Below, in pieces: positions 10,900-24,700 of a stretch of DNA of 64,000 bases. The notes beneath the pieces were generated by a model. It made no database searches. It was given only the letters and a program-made list of their open reading frames with translations, and had not been told where the DNA came from. A program made the position numbers and the translations under genes. The stretch lies in NCBI GenBank assembly GCA_013407085.1, contig JACCGJ010012890.1, positions 24,154 through 88,153 on the forward strand, in the 5' to 3' direction. Position 1 is the first letter of the stretch. Each line of letters starts with the position of its first letter. Source of the DNA: Atriophallophorus winterbourni. Taxonomy: Eukaryota > Platyhelminthes > Trematoda > Plagiorchiida > Microphallidae.

Positions 10900-12470
10900 A
10901 AAAAATGAAAATAGTGTTTACGGGGTACTTGTGTCTTGGGAGTGGGAGATTTCATGGAGGTGGGAATCGAGGAGACCTTTGAATAAACCGACAGAAGCGG
11001 CCTTAAAAAGATTGCCTGGAAGAGTGTTCCACTGACTGCAAATTCTCGCAGAGAAAAAGCTGTGTCGATATTCAAGCCTGTTCTTTTGATGTAACAGTTT
11101 GAGCTCATGTCCTCGGAGGTTAGTGCTTGGAAAGGGAACGAATAGGGAGTTGCAGGATGAGAAGGGTCAGTCAAGATCCGGTGGGTAGGTAACATGTCAC
11201 CGCGGTGAAGACGGTAGGTAACGGAGAATATATCTAAACTGCGTAACCTTTTCTCAAAAGACATGTTGTGCATACCACGGACAAGCTATGTCGAACGTCA
11301 CTGGGATTTTTCGAGAAGGGACACATCTTTGCATAGCCAAGGCTGCCAAGCGCGTACAGCGTATTCCAAGTGTGGACGGATGTAGACATTCAGCATTGTG
11401 ATGAAGAGAAACCGCTCGAACCTGCTGAAAGCGCGACGAAGTAAGCCAATGTTGTGGTTGGCTGCAGCTGCGGCTTTTTCGCATTGTGTGGTGCAACCAA
11501 GATCGTGCTGGATGATGATACCAAGATCCTTTTTTTGTTGAACACTCTGAAGTACTGCTGTACCCAAACTGTAAGCGACAGAGTCAGAATATCGGATGGA
11601 AAGAACGCTTTACTTGGAGGTGTTGAACGGGAGATAATTCCTCAAAGACAAGCTGTGTAAACGATCTAAGTCATCTTGTAGGGCATGTGAACCCTTTGAC
11701 GATTTGAGTGAGCGCTAGATTTTGTCATCGTCAGCAAATAAGAGGACAGGTGAATCAATGTATTGTCCAATGTCATTGATGAAAATGATGAAGAGTCGGG
11801 GAACAACTAGAGAGCCTTGTGTCAGACCGCACTTGATTGGGAAGCGGGCTGAATAGCATTCACGAACATAGGGAGTGGTCGCGAAGAAAGTACTTCATTC
11901 AGGACAGTAAAGATGACCCAACGCCGCATAAAGCGAGTTTAAGTAAAAGAATGTCATGGTCGACACGGTCGAATGCCTTGGAGAAATTCAGAAATATTGA
12001 ATCCACACCAATGCCTTCATCGACGGATTTCGTCCAGTCATCCCGTGCAAGAAACAATTTGGAAGTTCCTGAACGCTTGGTTCGAAAGCCATGTTGTTGT
12101 GTGATCAAAAGTCGATTGTTTTCAAGATGTGAGACAAGGTGGTCAGAGACTATACTCTCCATGACTTTAGAAATGACTGACAAGAGCACAATGAAGCGAT
12201 AATTTGCGGGTTCAAACCGGATGCCGCCTTTAAAATAGGAGTGATAACACCTTCTTTCTAAGCTTGGGGGGAGATAGCGGCAAGGAGTTGAAATATGTTC
12301 AATGCGGCTACTTTCAGGATCTTAGGATGGATGCCGTCGAGTCCTGGTGAGGAGTATTGACGTTGACATGAAATCTTCTTGTGGACCGCATCAGTGGTAA
12401 ACCTTATTTCTGTAATTTTTTGTCTGAGGGAGAATAAAAATGGAAGAGTTCGTAGAATAAATAGGGTTGA
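10900..12470 (-). pseudogene. CR1-like reverse transcriptase, decayed
   Basis: Scattered - strand frames carry RT pieces in order: VISKVMESIVSDHL near 12180, QHGFRTKRS near 12100, LNFSKAFDRVDHD near 11980, KKDLGIIIQHD near 11530, YIRPHLEYAVRAW near 11390 and FEKRLRSLDIFSV near 11260. The FADD box region between about 11900 and 11560 is broken. No single frame spans the domain. Confidence 0.8.
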
Positions 12471-12581
12471 AAATTGAGGCGTAGTGCTCAGATAACAGGT
12501 TTGCAGCTTCCGAGGCGGTTGAGGTGAGACCGTTTGCGCTGACTAGAGCTGGAATTCCAACCTTAACTACGCGTCTCTGAT

Positions 12582-13620
12582 TCACAAATTGACACAAACT
12601 TTTAAGGTTGTCCAAAAACTTGTTAGAGATGTGCATTTCATATTGACATTTGTCTTGGCGGCTGAAATATGTGCAATAATTTCGCAGCGACCTATAAATT
12701 TCCCAGTCAGTTCGATTTCCTCCTGTTCGGTAACACCGCCATACCAAGTTTGCAGTGTTATGGCTTTCCGTGTTCGGCTGTGAATGAATGATCTGGGGTT
12801 CTTTCGACGGAGGGGCTTTTCGTGACCAGCAAGACGTAGCAGCGCGTGACATTGAGTTAGAAACGTGATCCATGCATTTTCGATCTGGTCAAACATTAAG
12901 AAATCCCATGAGTTGGCTGCAACGAGTTGGTCGAGGATGCCTAGATCGGTAATCCAGCGGCTTTTAGGGCGAGGTTCGTTGAAGTAGTCCATGAAAGAGA
13001 CAAATGTGAATGTTAAAACAACAGGATCGCTGTGGCCCAGGGGAGGTTTAGAGGAAAGGTTTTCAATCATGAACTTTTCGTTGGTGATGATGAGATCCAG
13101 AAGAGACGATGTATTTGTGCCCCGAAACCGAGTATCTTCCTGAACATGGTTGTATAATGGATGGGTTGCCAATATTTCGGACAGCGCGGTGACAAATGGG
13201 TTAGAGGCATGTTCCCCATAAAGGCTGGGGCAGTTAAAGTCTCCTATTATCATCATGTGAAAGAATCTTTTACTTAAAACATGTCGAACTGATGACAGTA
13301 AGGAAGAATCCAGCAGTGGCGTATTACTACTACTGCAATCAGAAGAAGACTGTCTTGCTTGAGTGAGATTTGACACCAAAGAACTTCAGGGTCACCTAAC
13401 ACATGGTCAGCTAATGGTTCGCAGCGAAGTGATTCGTGATAATAGAACATCGCGCCACCTCCTCTTGCTGTGCGGTCACAGCGAAGTAATGACATATTTG
13501 GAAGGGTGATTTCCGCATTATGAACTGTGCTTGATAACCACGTCTTGGTAACGGCTATTAGGTCTCATGAGTACAGGGTATGGTGGTAACGGAGTTCCGG
13601 AAGGTTTCTCAAGAAGCCAG
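12582..13620 (-). pseudogene. CR1-like endonuclease, decayed
   Basis: Reading down from 13620 the - strand gives LIAVTKTWLSS, where the usual ETW catalytic Glu is Lys, then CDRTARGGGAMFYY near 13465. After a frameshift come MIIGDFNCPSLYGEH near 13255, SSLLDLIITN near 13100 and PPLGHSDPVVLTF near 13040. These are the ordered motifs of the APE-type LINE endonuclease. The ETW-to-KTW change plus the frameshifts show decay. Upstream, 13637-13912 holds a basic, Pro-rich frame whose last residues align with the YTNAQ start of such domains. Confidence 0.82.
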
Positions 13621-13969
13621 CAGCATTTGAGTAACATCATGAAAGGCTACGCGATTGCAGAGTATGCAGTGTGGCGGAGGAGTGTGCAGTTATTCTGCCG
13701 GCCTCACTGAAACCGGCTGCGGGGAGTTTTGGAAGCGGCCGTGTGAAGTTCGCTAACAGACTGATTTGTGCTGGATGTGATGTTTGCGGACGAGGTTTTG
13801 GTTTATCAACTGCGGAGCGAAGACGGGTCTCGGTAGGTGCAAAGCGTTTGTTATCATACCACAAGCGCAAAGCAGTATTAACCATAACTTCTGATTGGAA
13901 GGTAATTTTCATTGCCCTTGTAGCGGGAGGACGTGGGAAGACGTTTCACGGCAGTCATCAAAGTTAAAA

Positions 13970-14459
13970 ATTTGTTTACTATTACTCATTTGTTTAAAGG
14001 TATGCAGATCTTCATAGTTATGTCCCTAACTGATGAGTGCAAACAGAGTGACCCGGACATGGATTGTTTGTGATTAATATGCGTGTAATTGTGGATTTTA
14101 TTTATCCACTTCTCACTCCCCAATCGTTCATTACCTCAATATTGCCTGTTTACTCGAATATCCATGATCAATGTTTCCTACAGCCTGGTGAACCACATAT
14201 TTTGGATATATCTGATGACCTAGGTGCAAAAACTAGATTGAGCGTCGTGTGGTGTTGATGGGTAAAGTCGTGTAAGTGTTACGAGTTGTCACACCAAAGT
14301 GCATTGTTACTTACAGTCAAGCAGTTGAATTTGGAATCTGGTCGACTGCATTTCTTTTTCTCCGCTGCTGTTCATTATCTAATGTGTGGGTTGGCAAACA
14401 TCAGTCGATCTTGACCATGTATATTCATTGTAAGCGCCTTTTATTCACCATGGCGTTTC
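13970..14459. other. No gene recognised
   Basis: Short frames only; no motif recognised on either strand. Confidence 0.35.
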
Positions 14460-14700
14460 AAATAATAGAACAGCACAATTCGAGAGGAATAGTTTCTCCC
14501 GCAGCGTTCACAGCGATACACAGTACTCTGCCAAACGACGACATTCGCACGTTATGGGTGTAATCAACGTTCAGCAGCGGAGAGCAGTATCTGCTTTTCC
14601 ACAGCTTGAAGATGACGCTTTACACATTGCCCCCAAAGTGAACGTTCAAGGAGAAGTTTTTCCCAACTCATAATGCCAAGAGCTGTCAACTCACTACCTA
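14460..14700 (-). mobile_element. Fragment of the third LINE family (3' region)
   Basis: It matches, with many substitutions, the segment at about 60260-60480. Shared blocks include TCTCCCGCAGCG, GTTCAGCAGC and GACGCTTTACA in the same order and spacing. That locates it in the 3' region of the LINE at 60240-63980. It has no domain of its own and sits just upstream of the THUMPD2 start codon. Confidence 0.6.
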
Positions 14701-14952
14701 ATATATACTGATTTAGTGAACATAAAACTAGCGCTGAAATTTTTAATATCTTGAAATACAAACTTTTATTCTTCTTTCATTTCAATTTATGTTTTGATAA
14801 GATATTTTTCTTTTTCCTGACTGAAGCGTTTACTAACTCTTGGTGTTTTAATTACAGCGTGGACGGACTGATGAATAGTTTCACTGAGATTTCACTTTTT
14901 ATAACACGTTCTCACTGGTGCATCGTGCACACATTTTCTATTGTTTGCTTCA

Positions 14953-15744
14953 ATGGCCAGTAAGCAATTGTTGATATTGTGTACGGCTGGTGCTGGAATG
15001 GAAGAACTTGTTGCGAATGAACTTAGACGGTTGTTTGTTGGCGAACTGAAAGTAATGTTGCATTTCTCTTTCTATATCAGTTATTCCAAGGAAAGCTGTT
15101 GTTCGAAATTGAAAGTGACAACTTGCATTTTGTTCTCAATAGTAAATTTGTGGAACGAGTTTTTCTCTGCGTGATGTATGACAAGCTGGACCCAGTAACT
15201 GGTTTGCAATACACGTAGTAGTAACTTTCACGGTATAGACTTTCGTACATTGATGTCCAGTGTTGAAAATTCTTTGAACTCTGTTGTTTGGGATGATTTT
15301 GCACATACACGCGATGTTTGGCTTTCATATTTAAATACATCGAATGGTTGTGAATCAACAAACAACAGAACACAGAAATTACCTGCAAAGTTATTCATTA
15401 AATTGCGTCCCAAGTATCTCATACGATACACACATGTAAGTCATATATCCTTTTTCCCATTTTAGCAAGTCCGCTCTATTTTGTCTACTGCGCTTGAAAA
15501 CGGACTTGCTCTCAATTTCTCCGCATCTGCATCTGCAGAAGTAAGGCAAACTTGAAAATAATTGCAACATCTAGGTCAACGTACTTTTGAGTAACAACAA
15601 TTTATTTATTGGCCTTTCTTTAACAAAGTATTTATTTTGGCAATTCTGAACTTGTATTTTAGTTTGCCATTGGCTCACCGTTCGCATGTTAAACATTTCG
15701 GACTTCGATCCACATCAGCAGCTGCCTTAGCAATTGATGCTAGA
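14953..15744 (+). CDS. THUMPD2: THUMPD2 exons 1-6 with five tiny introns
   Basis: Six exons are packed into 792 bp, separated by introns of 29 bp (15052-15080), 46 bp (15176-15221), 30 bp (15436-15465), 34 bp (15541-15574) and 35 bp (15628-15662). Each intron starts GT and ends AG after a pyrimidine-rich run. Reading through any of them breaks the conserved THUMP frame, while removing them restores one frame. The ATG at 14953 was chosen because the protein then begins four residues before the conserved LILCTAGAGM segment. The region encodes the THUMP RNA-binding module and the start of the methyltransferase fold. Confidence 0.9.
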
Positions 15745-18700
15745 GTGAGTAATTTATTAACGTCTTTGGTATTTTTGTATTGTTGTAACTCAATCAACAC
15801 TTCAATGGTAACATTCCGGGCCCTTGGCTATTCAAAGTGAAATCATATATCCCATAACGTAGATGTATGAATCGAAGCTCGATTGACTGATAATGCTGGG
15901 ACACGTTTTATGCGTTTTCGCTGTTTACCAAAGCGCGTATCCTACGTAGGGCTCGGCAATGACTGGAAAAAGGAGTAGCCATTCTATGACGCGGCGTCAA
16001 GTCGCATGGAATGATACTACAATAACGCTATTTATTGTACGGATTCGCATATTTTGCTTGTCCGGTTTCTCTCTTTTCTTTATTTGCTTATTCTAAACTG
16101 TTGCTGGGCGTCATCTAGCTGTAGAGATGTACTTCATGTTAGTGGCGAGGATGATGGTCGTGAATGGAAATACAAAGTATACCAGTGTTTTTCTTATTCC
16201 ATAAAATTCAGTTGAAACTGAGAAACGCAACTTCTGTCCGTTTCTCGTTGGGCTTTTGAGATATTGTTTGATAGAATGAATGCAAATATTCCTTTTCATG
16301 CATTTCTGCATCTGTCTTTATGATGAAGCGCCGGCCTGAAGCCCGACAAAGAGCCAAGCAACATGAAGCCGAAAAAGCAGATAAGCAGCTCTCAAAAAGA
16401 CGCAATTGCGTGTATTTTCACTGCATGAAGTTCCTGTTATGGAGCAAGTTGTCTTTCTGAGGTGTCATTGAGTATGTTATGGTATGAAAGCACAAGCCGG
16501 ATTCAGGCAAAGTGCCGCACAGTCAGAGACTACACGTCGGTTAAGATACTGTCAGGTTGCCCAGGCCTAGACAGATATGAGGAAGAAAAAGAACAGGAAA
16601 TGGTAGTCATTGAGTACATAAATTGAACTATTGTCAGTTCGTCATTCCTAAACAAATGTATAAGAAATGATAATTGGAGTAAGAACGCAATGTGTTTTCG
16701 CCTTCAGTCAGTTGCCTATGGTAATCAAGTTGACATGGCGCTCAATGTACCTAAGAGATTCAAAATTATCTGATATCGCAAAGCTATGAAGAAATAATTT
16801 ATTTTTGGGTCAGCTTCTGTGCGCGTTTCCGTCGGAATGCAGCTCAGAAATTTCGTCTTCGTCGTAACGGTTAAACCACTTGGACAGCATATGCAAAGGG
16901 CTTGCTGTTTTCTCCATGTCAGTTCTGTTGACATTGTGTATGTTTTCATAGTTAGTTTGTGCATTTAGAGAGACCGAATTTTCAAAATCGTAGTTTTGTT
17001 TCCCCGATTTTACACTGATGCCTTATAGAATAGCTAGCCATTCTATCCGAAGCAAGCTATAATTTCCGTTGTACAACTTTTTCTCTTGAATAATTTTATT
17101 AACACATTGTCTATATTTAAACTTACGAATAGCTCTTGTAGGAAAAAGTGATGAATATGTACATCTTCGAAATGAGTTAATACAGCTATCTGCTCCCGTT
17201 CCAAATATTCACTATTCTCGCTCAAGAGAAACACTTGTTTTGCGAATTTTAATTCTACTTCGCGATGTTTTCAGTTTACACAGTTTATGCGACAATTCCA
17301 GCTGATCGCAACTTTCAAATCACGTGTTGTATATCGGTCTCCCTGGTTTCGTGTACCCTTGCTCCTATTTAAAATCGGTGTCCTGTTAGCTGCTGGAGCA
17401 CCGCTACTTACATCAACTATATGAAAGCACAAGCCTGGTCCAGGAAAAGTTCCGCACAGTCAGAGACTGCACGTGGGCTAAGATACTGTCAGGTTTCCCA
17501 GGCCTAGACAGATATGAGAATGCAAAAAGAACATAAACTACCTGTGTCAGTCTGCCTGTTTACCACTTCAACCGTTGGAGAAACCTAGGCTATTAACTAA
17601 GCCAAAGCCAGCATAGACAAATTAACACGTTCTTAACAAATTCTTGCCAAGTGCCTTGCCACAGCTCTTCTTATTAACGACTCTATTTGGACCGTTTTGA
17701 GTATAGTGCTGTCTGTTTTCCTAAAACGTGGTTATCAAATGAAATTTTCGTTTTTTTTATAAAGGATGGTTTGGCGCTGGATCCGATGTGCGGAAAGGGA
17801 ATCCTTTTATTGGAAGCGGCGACAAATCAAATGACATTCACCTCGCCAAAGCCCTTCCTATACTTGGTTGGCTGTGATGTCTCTGCTGACCAAATTGAAT
17901 TATCACGTGAAAATTTTAATTCATTACGTACAACTAGCACCATCGTCTGGGATCTGGTTTTATGCGATTTGGAAAGTTAGTCTCTACTTTGGTTTCCTCA
18001 ACAAAGCCAGGTTTTTGGTCGCTAATATTGATGCTCCCTTTTACTTACCATGATTAATCCAGGTACTCCTTTTCGGTGTGCAATCTTCGATCACGTACTC
18101 TGCGATTTCCCTTTTGGAAAGAAATATGGCGCTCGATGTGGAACCACAGAATGCTTCGATTCAATGACTCTCCGAAATTCTTACCAAATTTGGATTGAAA
18201 ACATATCAACGTGAGTGCATTTAATTTTGAGAACACAAGGAAGTGATTCTCATGGAATTTCTCTCAATAAACTCACAGTAACTAATGTCCATTAGGAAAA
18301 TCACTTATCTATTCATTAGCCCTTTTTGCTTAACAACTCTGCATTTATGAACCAACAGTGCAAAATGCCGCACTATCAGATGGTACAGGTTGTCTGAGAT
18401 ACCGTCAGGTTGCATGGATCTAGACAAATATAAATGTAAGCGGAAGTCTAGTGGAAAGAGGCTACAGTGTTTGTTCACATGTAGCTCAGTGTCGATTGTA
18501 AATCAGTTTAGCACGGTGTTGCTTGCGTTGATTAGGGATATTGGGGCGTCACTGTAGCATCAGGTGTCTATTCACAATAGATAACTTGCGCAGTTGGTAG
18601 AATTCGGGTGTTCTTGTCCAGTAGCTTCTGTGAAGTCCTTATTTAAAATTATAATGTGTGATTAATGTAACTGTCAGGTATTTGTCGCTCAGCATCCTTG

Positions 18701-21700
18701 ATACATTAATTACCTCGGAAATCTGTGACTCCCGGTTGTCTTCTGTAGTACATTTTACATTATATTTTTAAATTAGCTGCGCTTATCCTCTGTCCTGTTT
18801 GTCACTCGTTCTCCTTTTTAGTAAACAGTGCTTTATTGGAATTGTGATTATCCTCAAGTATGATGCATGCAAACGACTTACCATTGTTTTTTCCATGCGG
18901 TCATAGCCAGTTCTGCTTCATTTAACCACAGAACTCATATTTACCCTGGTGCGCATCTCAGAATGTATGTATGAAGTCACTAGCCTGATGCAATCAAGAT
19001 GTTGCACTGTCAGAGTCATCATCATCCCAGACAATATTACACCGGCAGCACGTACCAAATCCTTAACTGCCACACAACCACAATTTGGGGAAGGGTGGGG
19101 CTTAAATAGCTACGGATTCTATAGAAGAGTAACCACAAACAAACTGGGATGAGATGCCTACACCTCGAATGGAACATGCATTCACAAGTTTCGCCAACGC
19201 GTAGAGCGACATCAACATGATATAATCCTTGCGATTTTCACTGCCATGCGTCATAACAAGCTTTCCTCGTCACTCCGCTTGACAAAATACAAAGTTAAGT
19301 AAACACTTCAAAAAGATGCTTAGTGCAAGACCGCCATTGAAAACAGTTTCCGGACATATCCTGAAGCGTAACTAACCATTGTGGTATCTAATCGGCGGGC
19401 CACCAGCAGGGAGAACCTGCTGCGCCGAATTTGGAAAGATTACTAGTATGTGTTTTTAACAGCCTATACCACATGACGGTTTGGCCACCACGAGATTTAC
19501 ACCAATTTGGATGTGACATCGCAAAAAGAACCCGTTTAGGAACTCGGTTGTCCGGCATCCGTAAAACGTGACCCAACCGCGTAACCTATGCAGGATGATC
19601 TGCTTCTCCATATCAACATTATTACCGAACAACTTATTTCGGAGAGCATCGTTGTATATGCGATTGTAATAGCTAACTCCTAGAATGTTGCCGAGACATC
19701 GTTTGTCAAATACTTGGAGACGCTGAATGTGTTCTTTACGTAAGGTCCAAGTTTGGCACACATACAGTAATACAGCCCGAACTGTCGCCGACTTTGGAAA
19801 GGTTACTAGTGAGTGTTTTTAACTTGCTATGCCACGTGACGGTTTGGTCGCCTGGTTGTCAAGTAATAAAGTACTGTTTGATAAGTCGATGTCCTGCAGC
19901 AGAATAATGCACTTAGAATGTGCAAAACGCATTCCAAATGCGGGCACAATACTAGCTAGCTTGTTCAGTATCGTCTGTGCATCTGCGTACGAATCGAAGA
20001 GCAGAACTATATAATCAGCATAGTCCAAGTCAAGAGGCTTGCCGCCTGGCATTATGTGAACTCCGAAATGTGGGGCTCCTTCGTTGCATAATTCCATGAT
20101 GGCATCTATTACAAAATTGAACAGAAACGGAGAAATCGGACATCCTTGTCGGACGTCACTTGTGGTGTGGAATTTCGGTGAGAGTTCGTTGTAAACCTTA
20201 ACGCATCCGTATTCATAAGCATAAAGTGAACGTAGTATGTTGACATACTTTTGCGGAACGCCTTTGCGCAGCAAAGTGTTAAACACGAAATTTCGATCGA
20301 CTGAATCAAATGCTCCTTTGAAGTCTAAAAGATTGCTATTATCGGCTGTCGATAAGTGTGCCGCAGTTCTAAGATGCGTTGCCTGAAGCAAGCTTGCTGC
20401 TCTCGGATCTGTGATTCCCTATACGATGTTAATCTTCGAAGACATATGGACGCGAATAATCTCGTAATGATGGGAGTGAGACTTATACCACAGTGATTAG
20501 AGCATGAGCTTCGCGCACCTTTTTTAAATATAGGTATGATAACCGATTCTCCCCAACTCTGAGGGACGGATTCTGACAACCACACTTCACTGAGCAGATC
20601 GCCTAATGTGCTGATTAGGACTTTGCCACCTTCTTTGAACAAAACAGGCGGTATGCCATCGTATCACCACTTTTGAATCGTTTTATGGATTCGATACATG
20701 CTTTAATTTCTAAATCACTATGGGAATTTACGCTAACAGATCAAGGATCATACTGCTTCCATTGAATGAATGATTCCGTTGCAGGTGGCCAGCTGAATTA
20801 TTCTTCAAAATGTTCGGCCTAACATGGGAGGCAGCGAATCTTATTAGTGATAAGAGTACCGTCTATTTCAGCGATAGTCTCACTCCTTTTTTCGTAAGCA
20901 CCGTCGATTGATTAAGTTGAAAGAGTTTTTACACGTTACCCGCATTATTTGCTATTTCCATTTGTTCGACCTCTATTTAGCCACCCCATTTCTCTGTATA
21001 ATCTCAAGCCCCGTTGAAGTTCATTCCTCACGCCTCTATGCTCTGTATTGTGTCCAGGACCATGAGATATTTGGCGTCGCTGGTGAAGAATTTCTATAGA
21101 GCGCTGTGAAATCCAGTGGGACTTTGGGTTGGTTGTGTAGTCTCACAGGCTGTTACTGCGGTGGCTCGCATAATCCCTGCTATTTTCTTCCACCTTTCAT
21201 CGGCAGTTGCACACTGAGCAACTGGGAGTGAGTTACTCAAGGTGGTCCTATAAATGTCTTGAACTGCAGGCTGAAAGAATTTTTCGACCGCAATGCGTTT
21301 CCCATTCGAAGGCTTCGTACCGGAGAACTTTAACGAGAACCTACATCGCACAAGAGCATGATCTGAATCTATGCAGGTATTCCAAAAGGAGCGGCAGTCC
21401 TCAATGCAACCTCTCCAGCGAGCACTTATGGCGATATGATCGATTTGGGCCGAAGGTTGGCTTCCATCCGGCGAGCGCCATGTTGTATATTGACATCGTT
21501 TATGCCGAAAGGAAGTGCTGCTATTGAATAATACAGGTTGTGCATAGAATTGTATAAACCATTCACCATTATCTGTGCGTTGGTCTTCAAGACCAAACCT
21601 GCTACCTAATTGTGATTCAGATGTATCTAAGCGATCCAGTCTGGCATTCATATCTCCCACTAAGACAACAATATCGAAGCTTCTTGCACGTCACGAAAGA

Positions 21701-24700
21701 GCATAGAGGTCGTAGAAGTCATTCTTCTCGTCTTCGGAATTGGTGTTAGTCGGGGCGTAAGTTGCTACAATATACCAGCATATCTGATTAGAAAATGTTG
21801 AGTTTGGTCTAATATTAGTGTTTAGTCTAACTGCGCACATCTTGCTATTGCAAGGAATCCAATCGATTAGACATGATTCGGCACTATACCAACACCCGCC
21901 TGTCTTGAAATGGCAGCTACTGAATCACTGGAACAACGCAAAAAGTAGCGAGTTAAAAGGTTTGGGGCAGTAAGTTCAGTAATTATAGACGGATCATATA
22001 AGCGCGTTTCCGATAAACAGCAAACATGAATAGATAGACTATCTAAGGTAAGAGCCAGTGCAGCTTGCTGGCCTATTTGTCTCAGAGTCCTGGCATTCAT
22101 GGCTCTGATGTGAGCAGAGGTCCGTGGTTTAAGAAAATGATCTGTAGATTCGCGAACAGAAAATGTTCCAACATGTTCAGCGGGATTGACAGACGGAGAG
22201 TTGTTAAGAGTGGATGGGGGAGGGGAAGGGTCGGAAGCAGTTTGAAGAGTAGGGCCAGCAGTAGCTTGTTTTCGCTTACCCGCCCTGCTGTATGCAGCAG
22301 CTAAGGCGACCCTGTTTATCGTGCGCGACGGCCGATGCACTATGGAGTTGGTTTTCGTAGTAATAGTCATGGTTGTATGCGGGATGGGATACTGCCAGGT
22401 CGCCCATGCCTAGACAGGAGAACACTTAGGGTTCTCGACCAAAGCCTTTGGCTAAAAAGCCTGACCCACAAGGCAGCGGGTTAGGTTGAGACCGTGTTCG
22501 TCTGACCTCTATCCATTGACCTTCCTGGTATGAGTGACTCTGAAGGTGCTCGGAGAGCACCGCCCAGCTAGCTCAATGGTACTCTCAGAGACTGCACATG
22601 GGATATGATATGATGGATTGCCTAGGTCTAGACGGATATAAAGAAAGGGAAATGGCATTGTGACTCCAGCGTGTTTCCACATCTCAGGAGATATATACAT
22701 GAATGCACTTTTACTTTTGGGCGACTGGCTCCATTTGTGGATTATCTCGCTTCACTGATGTCTCGAATCACGCCAGCCCACACGCAGTAATCGGAGGCGA
22801 GATCGTCACAAACTCATCGACACTACTACGAGATTAGGTACTATCTGTCAGGTTCGTGATTCATCTATAGAGACAATCCGTGTAGTAACACCACATGTCG
22901 CACAGCCAATTCCGTCACTTCTATCAGAATTTCCCGAGCTTTTCCCACCGCAGTCATTCACGCTTACATAGATGAAGTACTAATTGCCAGCAAAACATCC
23001 TCTGATTATGTTGACCATCTACAAGAGGTTTGTCAACCTGTATCTGGTTATGGAGTTAGCGTGAATCCCGATAAATGCCTCTTTCATGTAGATACTCGGT
23101 TTTCTTGAACGTATTAATTCCACTTGAATTAAACACAACACACAGATCACAACATTAAATCCAAGTTCATGTTAATAATAGTAAATTTATTCTAAAACGA
23201 AGTAGTAAAACCATCTTGCACACACACTGACAGTCCAATCTCACGCTTTCATGAAGTAGCTGGCGATGCTCTTTTGTTTAATTTTTGACTTCGCCACCGC
23301 CTGGATCTCTCTCTCCACAAATTCAAGTTCTCTTTCGACGTCTCTTCCTTCTATCCTAAAAATCTGCAGAGATCAAGAGCACTCCTGGCATCTTTCACAG
23401 ACGGAGCTACCAGTCACAGAGAATTCACGTGATTTTCTTGTGCGTGCGTGCGAGTAAGTTAGCACACTGTAGGCTAGGCTGCCTGTGTCTCGCCAAGCTG
23501 TGTCAGTTCTATTCTTAGCGCACTGGAGGCCACTCTTGACGGAGCGTTGTGTGTTAAAGGCAAGACAAAGCGAGTTCGTTGTATGTATGAACTTTATTGA
23601 ACAAACATAGCTGTCGGGAATGTGTACAGTGTTCGTAAAAGGCGAGATTCGTAACGAACAGATTCGTTGTACGAATGTTTTAAATAGGCTTACAAAGAAG
23701 GAATTTATTTGGGAAATCATGGTGTGTTCGTTCAACCCAAGAATTCGTTGTAAACGAGTTCGTTGTAGGTGGGTTCCACTATAATATATATATATATATA
23801 TATATAATATATATATAATATATATATATAATATATATAATATTATCTCTATATATATATATATATATATATCTATATATCTATATCTATCTTGTGACAA
23901 TTGGAAAGACATGGCAACAACATGGATGGATAAACGATGTGAACTTGCGGTTACTAAACTACGTCACGTCAACGAAGATCTGCTCGATTATACATTAGAA
24001 TTGGCAAAATTTTATATGCCAAATTGTTTCAAAGAAGCTGCAGTGTGTATAAGAATAAAGCGTCTGGAATAATGCAAGTCCGTTTCTAACAAATAGCTTT
24101 CGAGCAGTGTGACTAAGTAGAGCAAACACAGCTACATTGTGATTTTCAACGGCACGCGCCATTATGAACTTTCCTCATCACTACTTTGTTAGTTCACAAG
24201 TTCAATCAAACACTATTAACATTTTTACAACATGGGCATCTGTGAATAGCGTTCGCCGACTCACACTTATAAAACCGCCCGGGTTCTTTTATTCTTTGTT
24301 CACGACGCCCGTTGACAACCAGGGCTCCACTTCATTTCGACGTCAATCACCGTTCATTTGTGTATCGGAGACAAATATTTTATGAACATAGTTTTTACCC
24401 ATAACATGATAATGATTTTCGAGCAGGTGGTTGAAAGCCTTTGAGGCTATTCTCTTATCTTCGAGAGAACCCTTACTATAGGGACCTAATGCATACGCAA
24501 CCAGTCCGAATAGGATGTTGGAAATGTGACTGGATAATAATCTGTAGCAGTCTGCTCCCCGTGTGGGTTGGTGTGATTCGAGTTATCAATGAATTCGCCT
24601 AACCCAGCAGTTGTGCATGCTCGCTAATACAAAAGTAAATTCTGGCCAGTAGCTAACGTATAATAAATCTAGTAAAGCACTGTGAAGATCTTTGGACTAT

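Larger units (their letters stand above)
10640..13912 (-). mobile_element. CR1-like LINE, decayed (family C)
   Basis: Read on the - strand, this copy runs from a basic ORF tail and endonuclease (about 13912-12580), through a broken RT (12470-11300), to the C-terminal CR1 region (11273-10900). It is close in motif spelling to the + strand element at 55737-58430. Multiple frameshifts and stops make it inactive. The 5' end is uncertain. Confidence 0.85.
19013..22567 (-). mobile_element. RTE-like LINE, copy 1 (inside THUMPD2 intron 8)
   Basis: Read on the - strand it contains a 5' region (22567-22370), endonuclease (22370-21094), RT (about 20700-19390) and a 3' UTR ending in a short GAT-repeat tail at about 19013. 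It is homologous end to end with copy 2 at 31562-35330 but more decayed. A roughly 190-bp RT segment present in copy 2 is replaced at 19788-19850 by a second copy of the element's own 3' sequence. It lies antisense to the host gene, within its largest intron. Confidence 0.9.

Noticed and set aside
14025..14060. CTGATGAG at 14027 as a second hammerhead
   Set aside because: No GAAA follows within a stem II distance and no flanking stem I pairing exists.
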